NCBI GenBank assembly: GCA_900551595.1
Contig: URWR01000001.1
Location: forward strand, 1-34,040
Direction of reading: 5' to 3'
Length of the DNA: 34,040 nt
Origin: an uncultured Coriobacteriaceae bacterium
Lineage (GTDB): Bacteria > Actinomycetota > Coriobacteriia > Coriobacteriales > Atopobiaceae
Position 1 is the first letter of the stretch. Every line of letters begins with the position of its first letter. The notes under the pieces were generated by a model. The model made no database searches. It was not told the origin of the DNA and saw nothing but the letters and a program-made list of their open reading frames with translations. The translations under genes and the position numbers were made by a program. Shown here piece by piece: positions 26,760 through 34,040 of this stretch.

Positions 26760-27690
26760 TGCTGCTTCGCGTGAGGCTACACTCCAGGCCTATCAGACGT
26801 TAGTTGCTGAATTTCTCTCTCAGCTTACTGGTGTTCGCAACTTATCAAGTCGCACCGTAAAAGCTTATGAGGGAGATCTTGAACAATTCGGCCTATGGTG
26901 TAAGCGGGAGGGTATAAATCCACTCAGTGTTTCTCATCGCCAACTTCGAGGTTACCTCGCTGAGCTTACACGGGCACAGTATTCAGAGAGAACGGTTAAC
27001 AGGCGGCTTTCGGCACTGCGTTCTTTCTTTGCGTGGCTTGTACGGGAAGGAAAGTCTACAGAAGATGTAGCAGCTGCCATTTCGAGCCCAAAAATTTCTA
27101 AGAGCCTACCTCATGTTATGAGTGACGGACAAGTTCGTAGGCTACTTGCTACGTGTGAGGGTTCTCAACCTAAAGATATTCGCGATAGAGCAATTCTTGA
27201 GCTTATGTATGCTTCTGGGGCGCGCATTTCAGAAGTATCCAATCTCGATGTGGGGGATATTGATTTTTCCTCCGGTCAAGTGCGGCTTTTTGGCAAAGGG
27301 TCCAAGGAACGTATCGTCCCGCTTTATCCTGCAGCTCTCTCAGCTCTCTCTAAGTATCTTGAAAACGTCAGACCCTTGTATGTTGCAAAGAGAAAAATGC
27401 CGGGGGATCAAGGGTTTTTTCTTTCAACAAGAGGAAGACGAATGTCTGCTGCCGCCTTACGTTCTGTCTTTGAGACGCGTGTGTCTGAAGCTGGACTCGA
27501 CCCTTCTCTTACGCCTCATGCCATGCGCCACACATTTGCAACGGTTCTTTTGGATGGTGGAGCAGATCTGAGAAGTGTCCAAGAGTTGCTCGGTCATGAA
27601 AATCTTGCAACGACGCAGATATATACACACGTTTCGGTAGAACGACTCAAAGGGATAGCTCGTCAGGCACATCCAAGAGGTGAAGGATAA
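26752..27690 (+). CDS. xerC: Tyrosine recombinase XerC/XerD family
   Basis: Xer recombinases resolve chromosome dimers at dif. The catalytic set is complete: R158 (ASGARISEV), K182 (GKGSKER), H256 and R259 (HAMRHTFAT), H282 (LGHENLATTQIYTH) and the nucleophile Y291. The N-terminal SAM-like DNA-binding domain (about 12-110) is present, so this is a full-length host Xer enzyme of 312 residues rather than a phage integrase. ATG 26752 overlaps the trmFO stop; a TTG at 26746 is also in frame. The position after trmFO matches the Firmicutes xerC locus, but sequence alone does not separate XerC from XerD. Confidence 0.92.
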   Translation: MNDAASREATLQAYQTLVAEFLSQLTGVRNLSSRTVKAYEGDLEQFGLWCKREGINPLSVSHRQLRGYLAELTRAQYSERTVNRRLSALRSFFAWLVREGKSTEDVAAAISSPKISKSLPHVMSDGQVRRLLATCEGSQPKDIRDRAILELMYASGARISEVSNLDVGDIDFSSGQVRLFGKGSKERIVPLYPAALSALSKYLENVRPLYVAKRKMPGDQGFFLSTRGRRMSAAALRSVFETRVSEAGLDPSLTPHAMRHTFATVLLDGGADLRSVQELLGHENLATTQIYTHVSVERLKGIARQAHPRGEG

Positions 27691-27718
27691 GTAAATCCTA
27701 GGAAGTTAGAGAAAAAGC

Positions 27719-27727
27719 TGCTATACT
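27719..27727 (+). promoter_or_regulatory. Extended -10 promoter for rpsB-tsf
   Basis: TGC-TATACT is an extended -10 element lying about 30 bases after the xerC stop; no convincing -35 was seen. Transcription would start near 27734, giving an unusually long leader of about 135 bases before rpsB. Confidence 0.6.
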
Positions 27728-27733
27728 TCCAAA

Positions 27734-27868
27734 AGTTGTGTGTCTGCACAGCATATTAATTCACACGCGTGGCGACTTATCCGCCATGGTGCTTATCGTG
27801 AGAAGCCACACGATAAGTGGTCGGATAGGGTAGACCTGCGCGGAGGCCAACCAACTGGAGGTTTAAAC
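27734..27868 (+). promoter_or_regulatory. Structured leader of rpsB with alternative stems
   Basis: A perfect 9-base stem CTTATCGTG/CACGATAAG (27792-27800 with 27809-27817) is flanked by outer pairing of CTTATCCG plus CCA (27776-27786) with TGG and CGGATAGG (27818-27829). A competing stem TGGCG/CGCCA (27770-27774 with 27782-27786) uses the same bases. A GTGTG/CACAC pair (27738-27766) can form upstream. Such exclusive pairings suggest autogenous control by S2, as known for other rpsB leaders. The ribosome site GGAGG is at 27857-27861. Confidence 0.6.
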
Positions 27869-28618
27869 ATGGCTGTTAAGATTAACATTCGTACGCTGCT
27901 TGAAGCTGGCTGCCATTATGGTCACCAGACCCGTCGTTGGAACCCCAAGATGAAGCCTTACATCTTCGGTGAGCGCAACGACATCTATATTCTCGACCTC
28001 AAGCAGACCATTGTTGATGCTGACAAGGCTTATTCTTTCCTTAAGAGCGTTACTGCAAAGGGTGGCAATGTTCTTTTCGTTGGCACCAAGAAGCAGGCGC
28101 AGGAGCCGATCGCTACTCAGGCTGAGCGTTGCGGCATGCCTTATATCAACCAGCGTTGGCTCGGCGGCATGCTCACCAACTTCGTAACCATTCGCTCCCG
28201 TATTGATCGCATGGAGGAGCTCGAGGCTATGGTCGAGGATGGTCGTATGGCTGCTCTCCCCAAGAAGGAGCAGGCTGTTCTCGGTAAGGAGCTCGAGAAG
28301 CTTCAGCGCAACCTCGGTGGCGGTCGTGATATGAAGGCCATTCCTCAGGCTATCTTTGTGGTTGATACCAAGCGTGAGGAGCTTGCTGTTCGCGAGGCAA
28401 ATCGTCTCCACATCCCGGTTGTTGGTCTTCTGGATACCAACTCTGATCCTGATGTCATCGATTACGGCATTCCTGCCAACGACGATGCTATCCGTTCCGT
28501 TTCTTTGATGTGCGAGCTTGTTGCCGACGCTTGCCTTGCTGGCTCTGGTAAGGAGCAGATCTCTGAGGCAGAGATGGCTGGTACTGACGAGGCTGCCGAA
28601 GCTCCCGCAGCAGAGTAA
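27869..28618 (+). CDS. rpsB: 30S ribosomal protein S2
   Basis: S2 binds late on the 30S platform and is needed for S1 to bind. The product begins MAVKINIRTLLEAGCHYGHQ and continues TRRWNPKMKPYIFGERNDIY, with VLFVGTKKQAQEP, RWLGGMLTNFVTIRSRI and IPVVGLLDTNSDPD. ATG 27869 has GGAGG at 27857-27861; the open frame upstream (to 27740) runs through the structured leader and is not coding. The protein has 249 residues and codon use typical of a highly expressed gene. tsf follows after 43 bases, the normal partner. Confidence 0.97.
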   Translation: MAVKINIRTLLEAGCHYGHQTRRWNPKMKPYIFGERNDIYILDLKQTIVDADKAYSFLKSVTAKGGNVLFVGTKKQAQEPIATQAERCGMPYINQRWLGGMLTNFVTIRSRIDRMEELEAMVEDGRMAALPKKEQAVLGKELEKLQRNLGGGRDMKAIPQAIFVVDTKREELAVREANRLHIPVVGLLDTNSDPDVIDYGIPANDDAIRSVSLMCELVADACLAGSGKEQISEAEMAGTDEAAEAPAAE

Positions 28619-28661
28619 TTATTTCTTACGCTTTGATATTTAGCTTTTGAGGAGGCATACC

Positions 28662-29537
28662 ATGGCCCAGATTACTGCAGCTCTTGTTAAGCAGCTTCGT
28701 GAGATGACCGACTCTCCTATGATGGAGTGCAAGAAGGCTCTTGTTGAGGCCGAGGGTGATCTTGAGAAGGCCGTAGACGTTCTTCGCAAGATGGGTGTTG
28801 CAAAGGCCGTTAAGCGTGCTGGTCGCGATACCAACGAGGGCACCATTGCTGCTTATATTTCTGAAGATGGTCGTACGGGTGCTCTGCTTGAGCTTACCTG
28901 CGAGACTGACTTTGTCGGTACCAATCCTAAGTTCTGCGGTTTTGCTGCTGACCTTGCTAAGGTTGTTGCCGAGAACGATCCTGCCGACGTTGACGCTCTG
29001 AAGGCTTGCGCAATGGGCGAGTCCACGGTTGATGCCGAGCTTACCGAGATGATTCACGTTATCGGTGAGAACATGAAGGTCAACCGCTTTAAGCGTGTTG
29101 CCGTTGAGTCCGGCGCTCTTTCGAGCTACGTCCACCTTGGTGGTAAGCTTGCTGACATTGTCACCTTTGGTTTTACCAAGCCAGAGACTGCTTCTAACGA
29201 GGAGTTCAAGACCTTTGCTCATGATGTTGCTATGCAGGTCGCTGCTGCTGCTCCTGTTGCTGCTCGTCGTGAAGATGTCCCCGCAGATGTCGTTGAGCAT
29301 GAGAAGTCCATTTATATGGCTCAGGCAGCCGATTCCGGTAAGCCCGAGGCAATCCAGGAGCGCATTGCCACTGGTAAGCTCGAGAAGTTCTATAAGGACA
29401 ACGTCCTTACTGAGCAGGAGTTCATCAAAGATGGTTCTGTAACTGTCAATGAGCTTGCTGCTAAGGTTTCCAAGGCTTGTGACGATACCATTGAGGTTCT
29501 CGCTTTTGATCGCTTCGCTTTTGGCGAGCAGGAGTAA
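28662..29537 (+). CDS. tsf: Elongation factor Ts
   Basis: EF-Ts recharges EF-Tu by exchanging GDP for GTP. The N-terminal UBA-like region (AALVKQLREMTDSPMMECKK, ALVEAEGDLEKAVDVLRKMG) is followed by the TDFV motif (CETDFVGTNPKF) that contacts EF-Tu and two core subdomains, with KFYKDNVLTEQEFIKD near the end. ATG 28662 has GAGGAGG upstream; an in-frame start at 28647 would overlap that site. It has 291 residues and strongly biased codons. A strong terminator follows. Confidence 0.97.
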   Translation: MAQITAALVKQLREMTDSPMMECKKALVEAEGDLEKAVDVLRKMGVAKAVKRAGRDTNEGTIAAYISEDGRTGALLELTCETDFVGTNPKFCGFAADLAKVVAENDPADVDALKACAMGESTVDAELTEMIHVIGENMKVNRFKRVAVESGALSSYVHLGGKLADIVTFGFTKPETASNEEFKTFAHDVAMQVAAAAPVAARREDVPADVVEHEKSIYMAQAADSGKPEAIQERIATGKLEKFYKDNVLTEQEFIKDGSVTVNELAAKVSKACDDTIEVLAFDRFAFGEQE

Positions 29538-29555
29538 AGAGAGTTTTGGTTCTTA

Positions 29556-29586
29556 AGAGGGGCCGGTGCTTAGCGCCGGCCCCTTT
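29556..29586 (+). terminator. Intrinsic terminator after tsf
   Basis: GGGGCCGGTGC (29559-29569) pairs with GCGCCGGCCCC (29573-29583) around the loop TTA, 11 pairs with one wobble. AGA-type flanking bases extend the stem into the short TTTC tail. The T-run is weak but the stem is very stable. Confidence 0.85.
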
Positions 29587-29640
29587 CGTGTGCCTACAGC
29601 AACTGCTCACCTATCAGCTTGCTGAGTAAGCTTACGGCTT

Positions 29641-29649
29641 TGCTAGAAT
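29641..29649 (+). promoter_or_regulatory. Extended -10 promoter for pyrH-frr-uppS-cdsA-dxr-rseP
   Basis: TGC-TAGAAT forms an extended -10; TTGCTG lies 19 bases upstream (29619-29624) as a weak -35. Transcription would start near 29656, leaving a leader of about 55 bases that contains a small CGACG/CGTCG stem (29664-29678). Confidence 0.55.
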
Positions 29650-29710
29650 CGTTTGGACGTCGCGACGGACTTCGTCGTTTCGTCTTACTACGATACGAGG
29701 AGGTTCAAGC

Positions 29711-30436
29711 GTGTCGGACTACAAATATCATCGTGTTCTTCTTAAACTTTCCGGTGAAGCTTTAATGGGATCATCGGATTATGGCATCGATCCTCAGATG
29801 CTTGAGCGTTTAGCTCATGAGATTAAAGTTCCCTACGATAAAGGTGTTCAAATTGCCATTGTTGTTGGCGGTGGCAACATCTTTAGGGGTTTGGCTGGCG
29901 CTGCTTCCGGAATGGATAGGGCACAGGCTGACTGTATGGGCATGCTTGCAACTGTTATGAATTCTCTTGCATTGCAAGATTGCTTTGAGCGCCATGGCAT
30001 GATGTGCCGCGTGATGAGTGCAATTGAAATGCATGAAGTTGCAGAAGGTTATATTCGCCGCCGTGCGACCCGTCATCTTGAAAAAGGACGCATTACTATC
30101 TTCGCGGCTGGTACCGGTAATCCGTACTTCACGACCGATACTGCTGCGGCGTTGCGTGCCTGTGAGATCGACGCGGAAATCCTTATGAAAGCAACCAAAG
30201 TTGATGGCATTTACGATATGGATCCCGTAACTCACCCTGAAGCTACTAAGTTTGATTCCATTACTTACTTAGATGTGCTCACGCGTGATCTAAAAGTTAT
30301 GGATGCAACTGCTACAGCCTTGTGTCATGACAACCACATGCCCATGATGGTATTTAATATTGAACAACCTGGGGTCTTTGATAAGGCCTTGCGCGGTGAG
30401 CCCGTTGGAACGACCGTTGTTGAGGAGGAGTGCTAA
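29711..30436 (+). CDS. pyrH: UMP kinase
   Basis: PyrH phosphorylates UMP to UDP in pyrimidine synthesis and is a hexameric amino-acid-kinase-fold enzyme. The sequence shows [62 protein letters not shown] and [10 protein letters not shown]. The 241-residue length is normal. The start is GTG 29711, placed by GAGGAGG just upstream and by homology. It is the first gene of the pyrH-frr-uppS-cdsA-dxr-rseP unit and ends two bases before the frr start. Confidence 0.97.
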   Translation: MSDYKYHRVLLKLSGEALMGSSDYGIDPQMLERLAHEIKVPYDKGVQIAIVVGGGNIFRGLAGAASGMDRAQADCMGMLATVMNSLALQDCFERHGMMCRVMSAIEMHEVAEGYIRRRATRHLEKGRITIFAAGTGNPYFTTDTAAALRACEIDAEILMKATKVDGIYDMDPVTHPEATKFDSITYLDVLTRDLKVMDATATALCHDNHMPMMVFNIEQPGVFDKALRGEPVGTTVVEEEC

Positions 30437-30438
30437 CG

Positions 30439-30984
30439 ATGAGCGAGATTTGTGATAAAGCCCGTGAGCGGATGGAGAAGACCCTCAAGGCACTAACTGC
30501 TAACTTTTCGAAGGTGCGAACTGGGCGCGCCAATCCTCATGTTTTAGACGCAATTACTGTTGACTACTATGGTCAGCCGACACCCATTACGCAGCTTGCC
30601 GGTGTAAAAGTACCTGAGGCAAGCATGCTGGTTGTCGAGCCGTGGGATAAGACTTCACTCAACGCTATTGAGCGTGCTATTGCATCTTCTGATTTGGGTA
30701 TTACACCGAGTAACGATGGTGTATGCATCCGTTTACCTTTTCCTCGTCCTACCGAGGAGCGTCGTCGTGAGCTGGTAAAAGAGTGCCGCCAGCTTGCTGA
30801 GGAGGCTCGCATTTCTGTTCGTAATGTCCGCCGTGACGCCAACTCCAAAGCCGAGCATAACGAAGAGCTTTCCGAAGACGAGGTAAAGCGTGAACAGCAC
30901 CGCATTCAAAAGCTGACCGACTCTTATATTGAGAAGATCGAGGAAATGCTCAAGACAAAAGAGTCTGAAGTTATGGAAATCTAA
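30439..30984 (+). CDS. frr: Ribosome recycling factor
   Basis: RRF, with EF-G, splits the post-termination ribosome. The 181-residue protein shows the family pattern KVRTGRANPHVLDAITVDYY, then PEASMLVVEPWDKTSLNAIE, LGITPSNDGVCIRLPFPRPTEERR and DEVKREQHRIQKLTDSYI. ATG 30439 has GAGGAGG (30422-30428); a GTG at 30430 overlaps the pyrH stop and would add three residues. It follows pyrH by two bases, the standard arrangement. Confidence 0.97.
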   Translation: MSEICDKARERMEKTLKALTANFSKVRTGRANPHVLDAITVDYYGQPTPITQLAGVKVPEASMLVVEPWDKTSLNAIERAIASSDLGITPSNDGVCIRLPFPRPTEERRRELVKECRQLAEEARISVRNVRRDANSKAEHNEELSEDEVKREQHRIQKLTDSYIEKIEEMLKTKESEVMEI

Positions 30985-31013
30985 ACTTTCGGTGGCAAAG
31001 GCAGGCAACGCTC

Positions 31014-31802
31014 GTGGAGAGAAACGAAGAAAAACTGAGGCTTTACTTCTCAAATCCGCCTGAGGATATATCGGTTGATGATATATCTCTGGAGGCGCTG
31101 CCGAAGCACATCTCCATCATTATGGATGGCAATGGTCGTTGGGCTAAAGCTCGTGGCCTTGATCGCAGTCAAGGCCACAAAGAAGGCGTAAAAGCACTGA
31201 GAGAAATTATCACGGCTTGTGTTCGTCTGGGTATTGATAATCTCAGTGCCTATGCATTTTCTACTGAGAATTGGCGGCGTCCACAGCGTGAAGTTGATCT
31301 GCTGATGCATCTGTTTGCCTCAACACTTGTTCGTGAATTGCCGTTGTTTGAACGTGAAAATGTGCGTCTCGTTTTTCTCGGCGATATTGAAGCTCTTCCT
31401 GCCAAAACGCGTGACACCTTTAAAAAGGGTCTTGCTGAAACTGCCTCTAATACCGGCATGACGCTTGCGCTTGCGGTGAACTATGGTTCTCGTGCTGAGA
31501 TTGTTCGTGCTTGTAAGCTTATAGCTCAGGAAGTTGCAGCAGGATCCATCAATATTGAGGATATTGATCAAGATCTTGTGTCCTCCAAGCTTTATACAGC
31601 CTCGATGCCTGATCCTGAACTTCTTATTAGAACTTCAGGAGAGCTTCGCCTCTCGAATTATTTGCTCTGGCAGCTTGCTTATACCGAGTTTTACGTAACT
31701 GACAAAATGTGGCCTGACTTTGGGCGTTGGGACCTATTACGTGCGCTTCGTTCTTATCAAGGCAGAGAGCGCCGCTTTGGAGGAGTTGGTACATCGAAAT
31801 GA
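31014..31802 (+). CDS. uppS: Isoprenyl transferase (undecaprenyl diphosphate synthase)
   Basis: UppS condenses isopentenyl diphosphate units onto farnesyl diphosphate to make the C55 lipid carrier for cell-wall synthesis. The catalytic aspartate D38 lies in IIMDGNGRWAKARG; SAYAFSTENWRRP and the C-terminal RTSGELRLSNYLLWQLAYTE and KMWPDF motifs are diagnostic. The start is GTG 31014, with AAGGCAGG upstream, giving 262 residues; about 30 residues precede the conserved core, a little more than usual. The stop overlaps the cdsA ATG (ATGA). Confidence 0.96.
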   Translation: MERNEEKLRLYFSNPPEDISVDDISLEALPKHISIIMDGNGRWAKARGLDRSQGHKEGVKALREIITACVRLGIDNLSAYAFSTENWRRPQREVDLLMHLFASTLVRELPLFERENVRLVFLGDIEALPAKTRDTFKKGLAETASNTGMTLALAVNYGSRAEIVRACKLIAQEVAAGSINIEDIDQDLVSSKLYTASMPDPELLIRTSGELRLSNYLLWQLAYTEFYVTDKMWPDFGRWDLLRALRSYQGRERRFGGVGTSK

Positions 31803-32725
31803 GTGGAGAGCCGACACAGTCCAAAGAAGAGCGCAAACAAGTTGAACGTGAAGAAAGAGAACGCAAGCGCTTAGAAAAGCATGACTTGGGCCAACTCAAA
31901 GGTCAGCAAGCCCGCGGAAAGGCAGAACGCTTCCTCACGCGTACGACCTCAGGGGTAATTTATGCTGTAGTGACTTTGGCTTGTCTTTTGGTGAGCCAGA
32001 TTACAACCACCCTTTTGGTGTGTGTTTATGCATGGCTTTGTTGCTCTGAGTTCTATCGTATGATGCGTATGGCAGGCCGTATGCCCAATGAGCTTATCGG
32101 CCTCATTGCCTCGCTTGCTTTTCCTATTGCTGCAAGCTTTTCCTATGTTTGGACAGGTGCAGCAGTATATGTCTTTGTGACGGCTGTAGGTATTTGGTAT
32201 GTCTTAACACCGCGAGCCAATGTTTCTGACGTTGCTGTAACCATTTTTGGTCCGCTCTACACCTCACTTCTTTTTACTGCAATTATTTATTTCCGCGGCA
32301 CAGACTCAAGCATGTTAGGCGGTGTCTTCACCTTCGCCGTTATGCTCTCGATATGGGCTAACGATGCATTTGCTTATATCGTCGGTACACGATTTGGTAA
32401 GCATAAACTTGCTCCCAAAATTTCTCCCAACAAGAGCTGGGAAGGATTTTTTGGTGGCATGATTGGTTCTGTGCTCATCTGGGTTTTGATTTCAGTATTG
32501 AAGCTAAGCTCGTTAACGATTCCTGCTGCAATTATTACCGGCATTGTCTGCGGGGTCTTTGGTGTCTTTGGCGACCTGTTTGAGTCTCGTATTAAAAGAT
32601 CAGTTGGTGTTAAAGATTCCGGTAATCTTATGCCTGGCCACGGTGGCATGCTTGATCGCTCCGATTCCATGCTCTTTGGGTGCATGGCCGCAGCTTTTGT
32701 TATGAGAATGGGAGGATTTCTGTGA
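31799..32725 (+). CDS. cdsA: Phosphatidate cytidylyltransferase
   Basis: CdsA makes CDP-diacylglycerol from phosphatidate and CTP for phospholipid synthesis in the membrane. The diagnostic signature KDSGNLMPGHGGMLDRSDS near the C-terminus is clear, with several hydrophobic segments from about residue 50 on. The N-terminal 45 residues are unusual: a long, highly charged stretch rich in Glu, Arg and Lys (EERKQVEREERERKRLEKH) that probably forms a cytoplasmic helix. ATG 31799 overlaps the uppS stop; the open frame upstream overlaps uppS and is not coding. The 308-residue length is somewhat more than typical. The stop overlaps dxr. Confidence 0.95.
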   Translation: MSGEPTQSKEERKQVEREERERKRLEKHDLGQLKGQQARGKAERFLTRTTSGVIYAVVTLACLLVSQITTTLLVCVYAWLCCSEFYRMMRMAGRMPNELIGLIASLAFPIAASFSYVWTGAAVYVFVTAVGIWYVLTPRANVSDVAVTIFGPLYTSLLFTAIIYFRGTDSSMLGGVFTFAVMLSIWANDAFAYIVGTRFGKHKLAPKISPNKSWEGFFGGMIGSVLIWVLISVLKLSSLTIPAAIITGIVCGVFGVFGDLFESRIKRSVGVKDSGNLMPGHGGMLDRSDSMLFGCMAAAFVMRMGGFL

Positions 32726-33918
32726 GTTTATTTGAGGATGCTCCTTCCCAAACCCTCGACAGGCCTCTTCGTGTTGCAATCTTGGGATGTTCTGGTTCGA
32801 TTGGAACACAGGCGTTAGATGTCTGTCGTCTCCATGCCGATAAAATCCAGGTTGTTGGCCTTTCAGTCTTCTCTTCGTGCGAGAAACTGGTTCACGTACA
32901 GCGTGAATTTCATGTTCCTCATGTAGTAGTTGCCAATGCCACTCATAAAGACGATCCTATTCTTACTGAGCTTCCAGATACCTGCGATTTGAGGTTTGGC
33001 CCCGATGCTGTTCGCCGTCTTGCAACACTGCCTGAGGTGGACTGTGTTCTTGTAGCGGTTGTGGGCGAGGCTGGCATTGGTGCCTGCTATGATGCTCTTG
33101 CTGCCGACAAGATCGTGGCCTGTGCAAATAAAGAGGCGCTTGTCTCAGGTGGCGACTTGCTCATGCCCATGGTGAAACCTGGCAAACTTATTCCGGTTGA
33201 TTCAGAGCACTCAGCCATCTTTCAATGTCTGAGAGGGGAGCGTCACTCGGAGCTCTCACGTATTTGGTTAACATGTTCCGGAGGTCCCTTTTTAGGAAAG
33301 ACAAAGAGCGAACTAGCCGACGTGACTCCTGAGCAAGCCCTTGCTCATCCCAGCTGGTCTATGGGACCCAAGATCACCATTGACTCCGCTACGCTCATGA
33401 ACAAAGGCTTAGAGGTACTTGAAGCACATCATCTCTTTGATGTTCCGGTAGATGCTATTGAGGTGCTCATTCAGCCACAGAGTCGCATTCATTCTATGGT
33501 TGAGTTTGTTGATGGATCGGTTATTGCACAGCTTGGCCCTTCGGATATGCGCATTCCTATTCAGCTCGCTTTTAGCTATCCGGATAGATGGGAAAGTCCT
33601 GCTACATCAGTTGATTTTTGCCAGGAAGTCCCACTACAGTTCTCTCAACCCGATATGACAACATTCAAATGTCTTGCTCTCGCTTTTGAAGCGGGCAGGA
33701 CTGGAGGTACTCTTCCTTGCGCGATGAATGCAGCCAATGAGATTGCAAACGCTGCCTTCAGGAAAAAGAACCTTTCATTTTTGGGAATACCTGAAGTTGT
33801 AGAGCAAGTCATGAACCTTACCGATGTTGAACATGTCGAGTCGTTAGAACAACTCGAGGATGTCGACCGTCTTGCTCGCAAGCGCGCGGAGGCCATCATT
33901 GGAGGATTAGAAGTATGA
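32722..33918 (+). CDS. dxr: 1-deoxy-D-xylulose 5-phosphate reductoisomerase
   Basis: Dxr makes 2-C-methyl-D-erythritol 4-phosphate, committing carbon to the MEP isoprenoid pathway that feeds UppS. The NADPH-binding motif is GCSGSIGTQALDV (usually GSTGSIG). Further landmarks are ANKEALVSGGDLL, PVDSEHSAIFQCL, TCSGGPF, WSMGPKITIDSATLMNKGLE and HSMVEFVDGSVIAQLG. The GTG at 32722 overlaps the cdsA stop and has GGGAGG upstream; homology also starts here. The protein has 398 residues, the usual length. The stop overlaps the rseP ATG. Confidence 0.97.
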   Translation: MSLFEDAPSQTLDRPLRVAILGCSGSIGTQALDVCRLHADKIQVVGLSVFSSCEKLVHVQREFHVPHVVVANATHKDDPILTELPDTCDLRFGPDAVRRLATLPEVDCVLVAVVGEAGIGACYDALAADKIVACANKEALVSGGDLLMPMVKPGKLIPVDSEHSAIFQCLRGERHSELSRIWLTCSGGPFLGKTKSELADVTPEQALAHPSWSMGPKITIDSATLMNKGLEVLEAHHLFDVPVDAIEVLIQPQSRIHSMVEFVDGSVIAQLGPSDMRIPIQLAFSYPDRWESPATSVDFCQEVPLQFSQPDMTTFKCLALAFEAGRTGGTLPCAMNAANEIANAAFRKKNLSFLGIPEVVEQVMNLTDVEHVESLEQLEDVDRLARKRAEAIIGGLEV

Positions 33919-34040
33919 GTCAGGCTTTAACCGTTCTCCCAGTTATTTTCTGGGGTGTTATTGTCCTGTCCGTTTTGGTATTTGCTCACGAAGCTGGTCA
34001 CTTTCTTTGTGCGCGCATAAGCGGTGTGAGGGTTACCGAG
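33915..34040 (+). CDS. rseP: Site-2 protease RseP/RasP family, 3' end cut by window
   Basis: Only the first 42 codons are inside the window. After MSQALTVLPVI a membrane segment of about 20 residues leads into the zinc-binding HExxH motif, seen as FAHEAGHFLCARISGVRV, which is typical of the first membrane helix of RseP/RasP intramembrane metalloproteases. ATG 33915 overlaps the dxr stop with GGAGG upstream. The cdsA-dxr-rseP order is standard in Gram-positives. The rest of the protein, including PDZ and second catalytic regions, lies outside the window. Confidence 0.92.
   Translation, partial: MSQALTVLPVIFWGVIVLSVLVFAHEAGHFLCARISGVRVTE

Noticed and set aside
28626..29300. A 224-codon minus-strand open frame over tsf
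   Set aside because: Same explanation: a shadow of biased codon use in a highly expressed gene, with no protein features.

Overview
This window is a dense block of core (housekeeping) genes from a bacterium with roughly balanced base composition. Gene order and the proteins point to an actinobacterial relative with Firmicutes-like habits, most probably class Coriobacteriia (Atopobium/Lancefieldella/Olsenella-like). The reasons are the two-subunit glycyl-tRNA synthetase followed by a PPDK regulator, PPDK and dgt; TrmFO next to XerC; a DUF6273-type surface protein; and the order rpsB-tsf-pyrH-frr-uppS-cdsA-dxr-rseP. The assignment rests on recalled gene order, not on a database search. No mobile element, CRISPR array, rRNA or tRNA gene was seen, and no gene-free stretch exceeds about 260 bases.

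Layout. (1) 1-5738, plus strand: obgE (5' end cut off by the window), proB, proA, nadD, yqeK and rsfS, mostly joined by ATGA-type overlaps. proB carries a one-base frameshift that detaches its PUA domain. (2) 5726-8984, minus strand: a response regulator, its sensor kinase and dinB (Pol IV), apparently one transcript. (3) 9096-11699, plus: rpsP, khpA, rimM, trmD, lepB. (4) 11747-15785: glyQ, glyS and a PPDK regulatory kinase/phosphorylase with its own promoter, 5' hairpin and terminator. (5) 15970-18807: ppdK with a strong terminator. (6) 18840-20886: dgt coupled to a membrane-anchored DUF6273 protein. (7) 20890-21378: rplS as a single-gene unit with promoter, leader and terminator. (8) 21405-27690: rnhB, then yraN, comM, dprA, trmFO, xerC. 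(9) 27719-29586: rpsB-tsf with a structured leader. (10) 29641-34040: pyrH, frr, uppS, cdsA, dxr and the first codons of rseP, cut by the window end.

How the genes work together. Most serve ribosome and tRNA biology (Obg, RsfS, S16, RimM, TrmD, L19, GlyRS, S2, EF-Ts, RRF, TrmFO). Others serve proline and NAD synthesis, envelope and isoprenoid synthesis (UppS, CdsA, Dxr, LepB, RseP), and DNA processing (RNase HII, ComM, DprA, XerC, Pol IV). The PPDK regulator and PPDK form a reversible switch between pyruvate and PEP.

I found no clearly new biological system. The most interesting signals are regulatory: a leader with mutually exclusive stems before rpsB; an inverted repeat over the -10 plus a Shine-Dalgarno-sequestering hairpin before yraN-comM-dprA; a recurring TGn extended -10 at the readable promoters; and a large insertion inside YraN.
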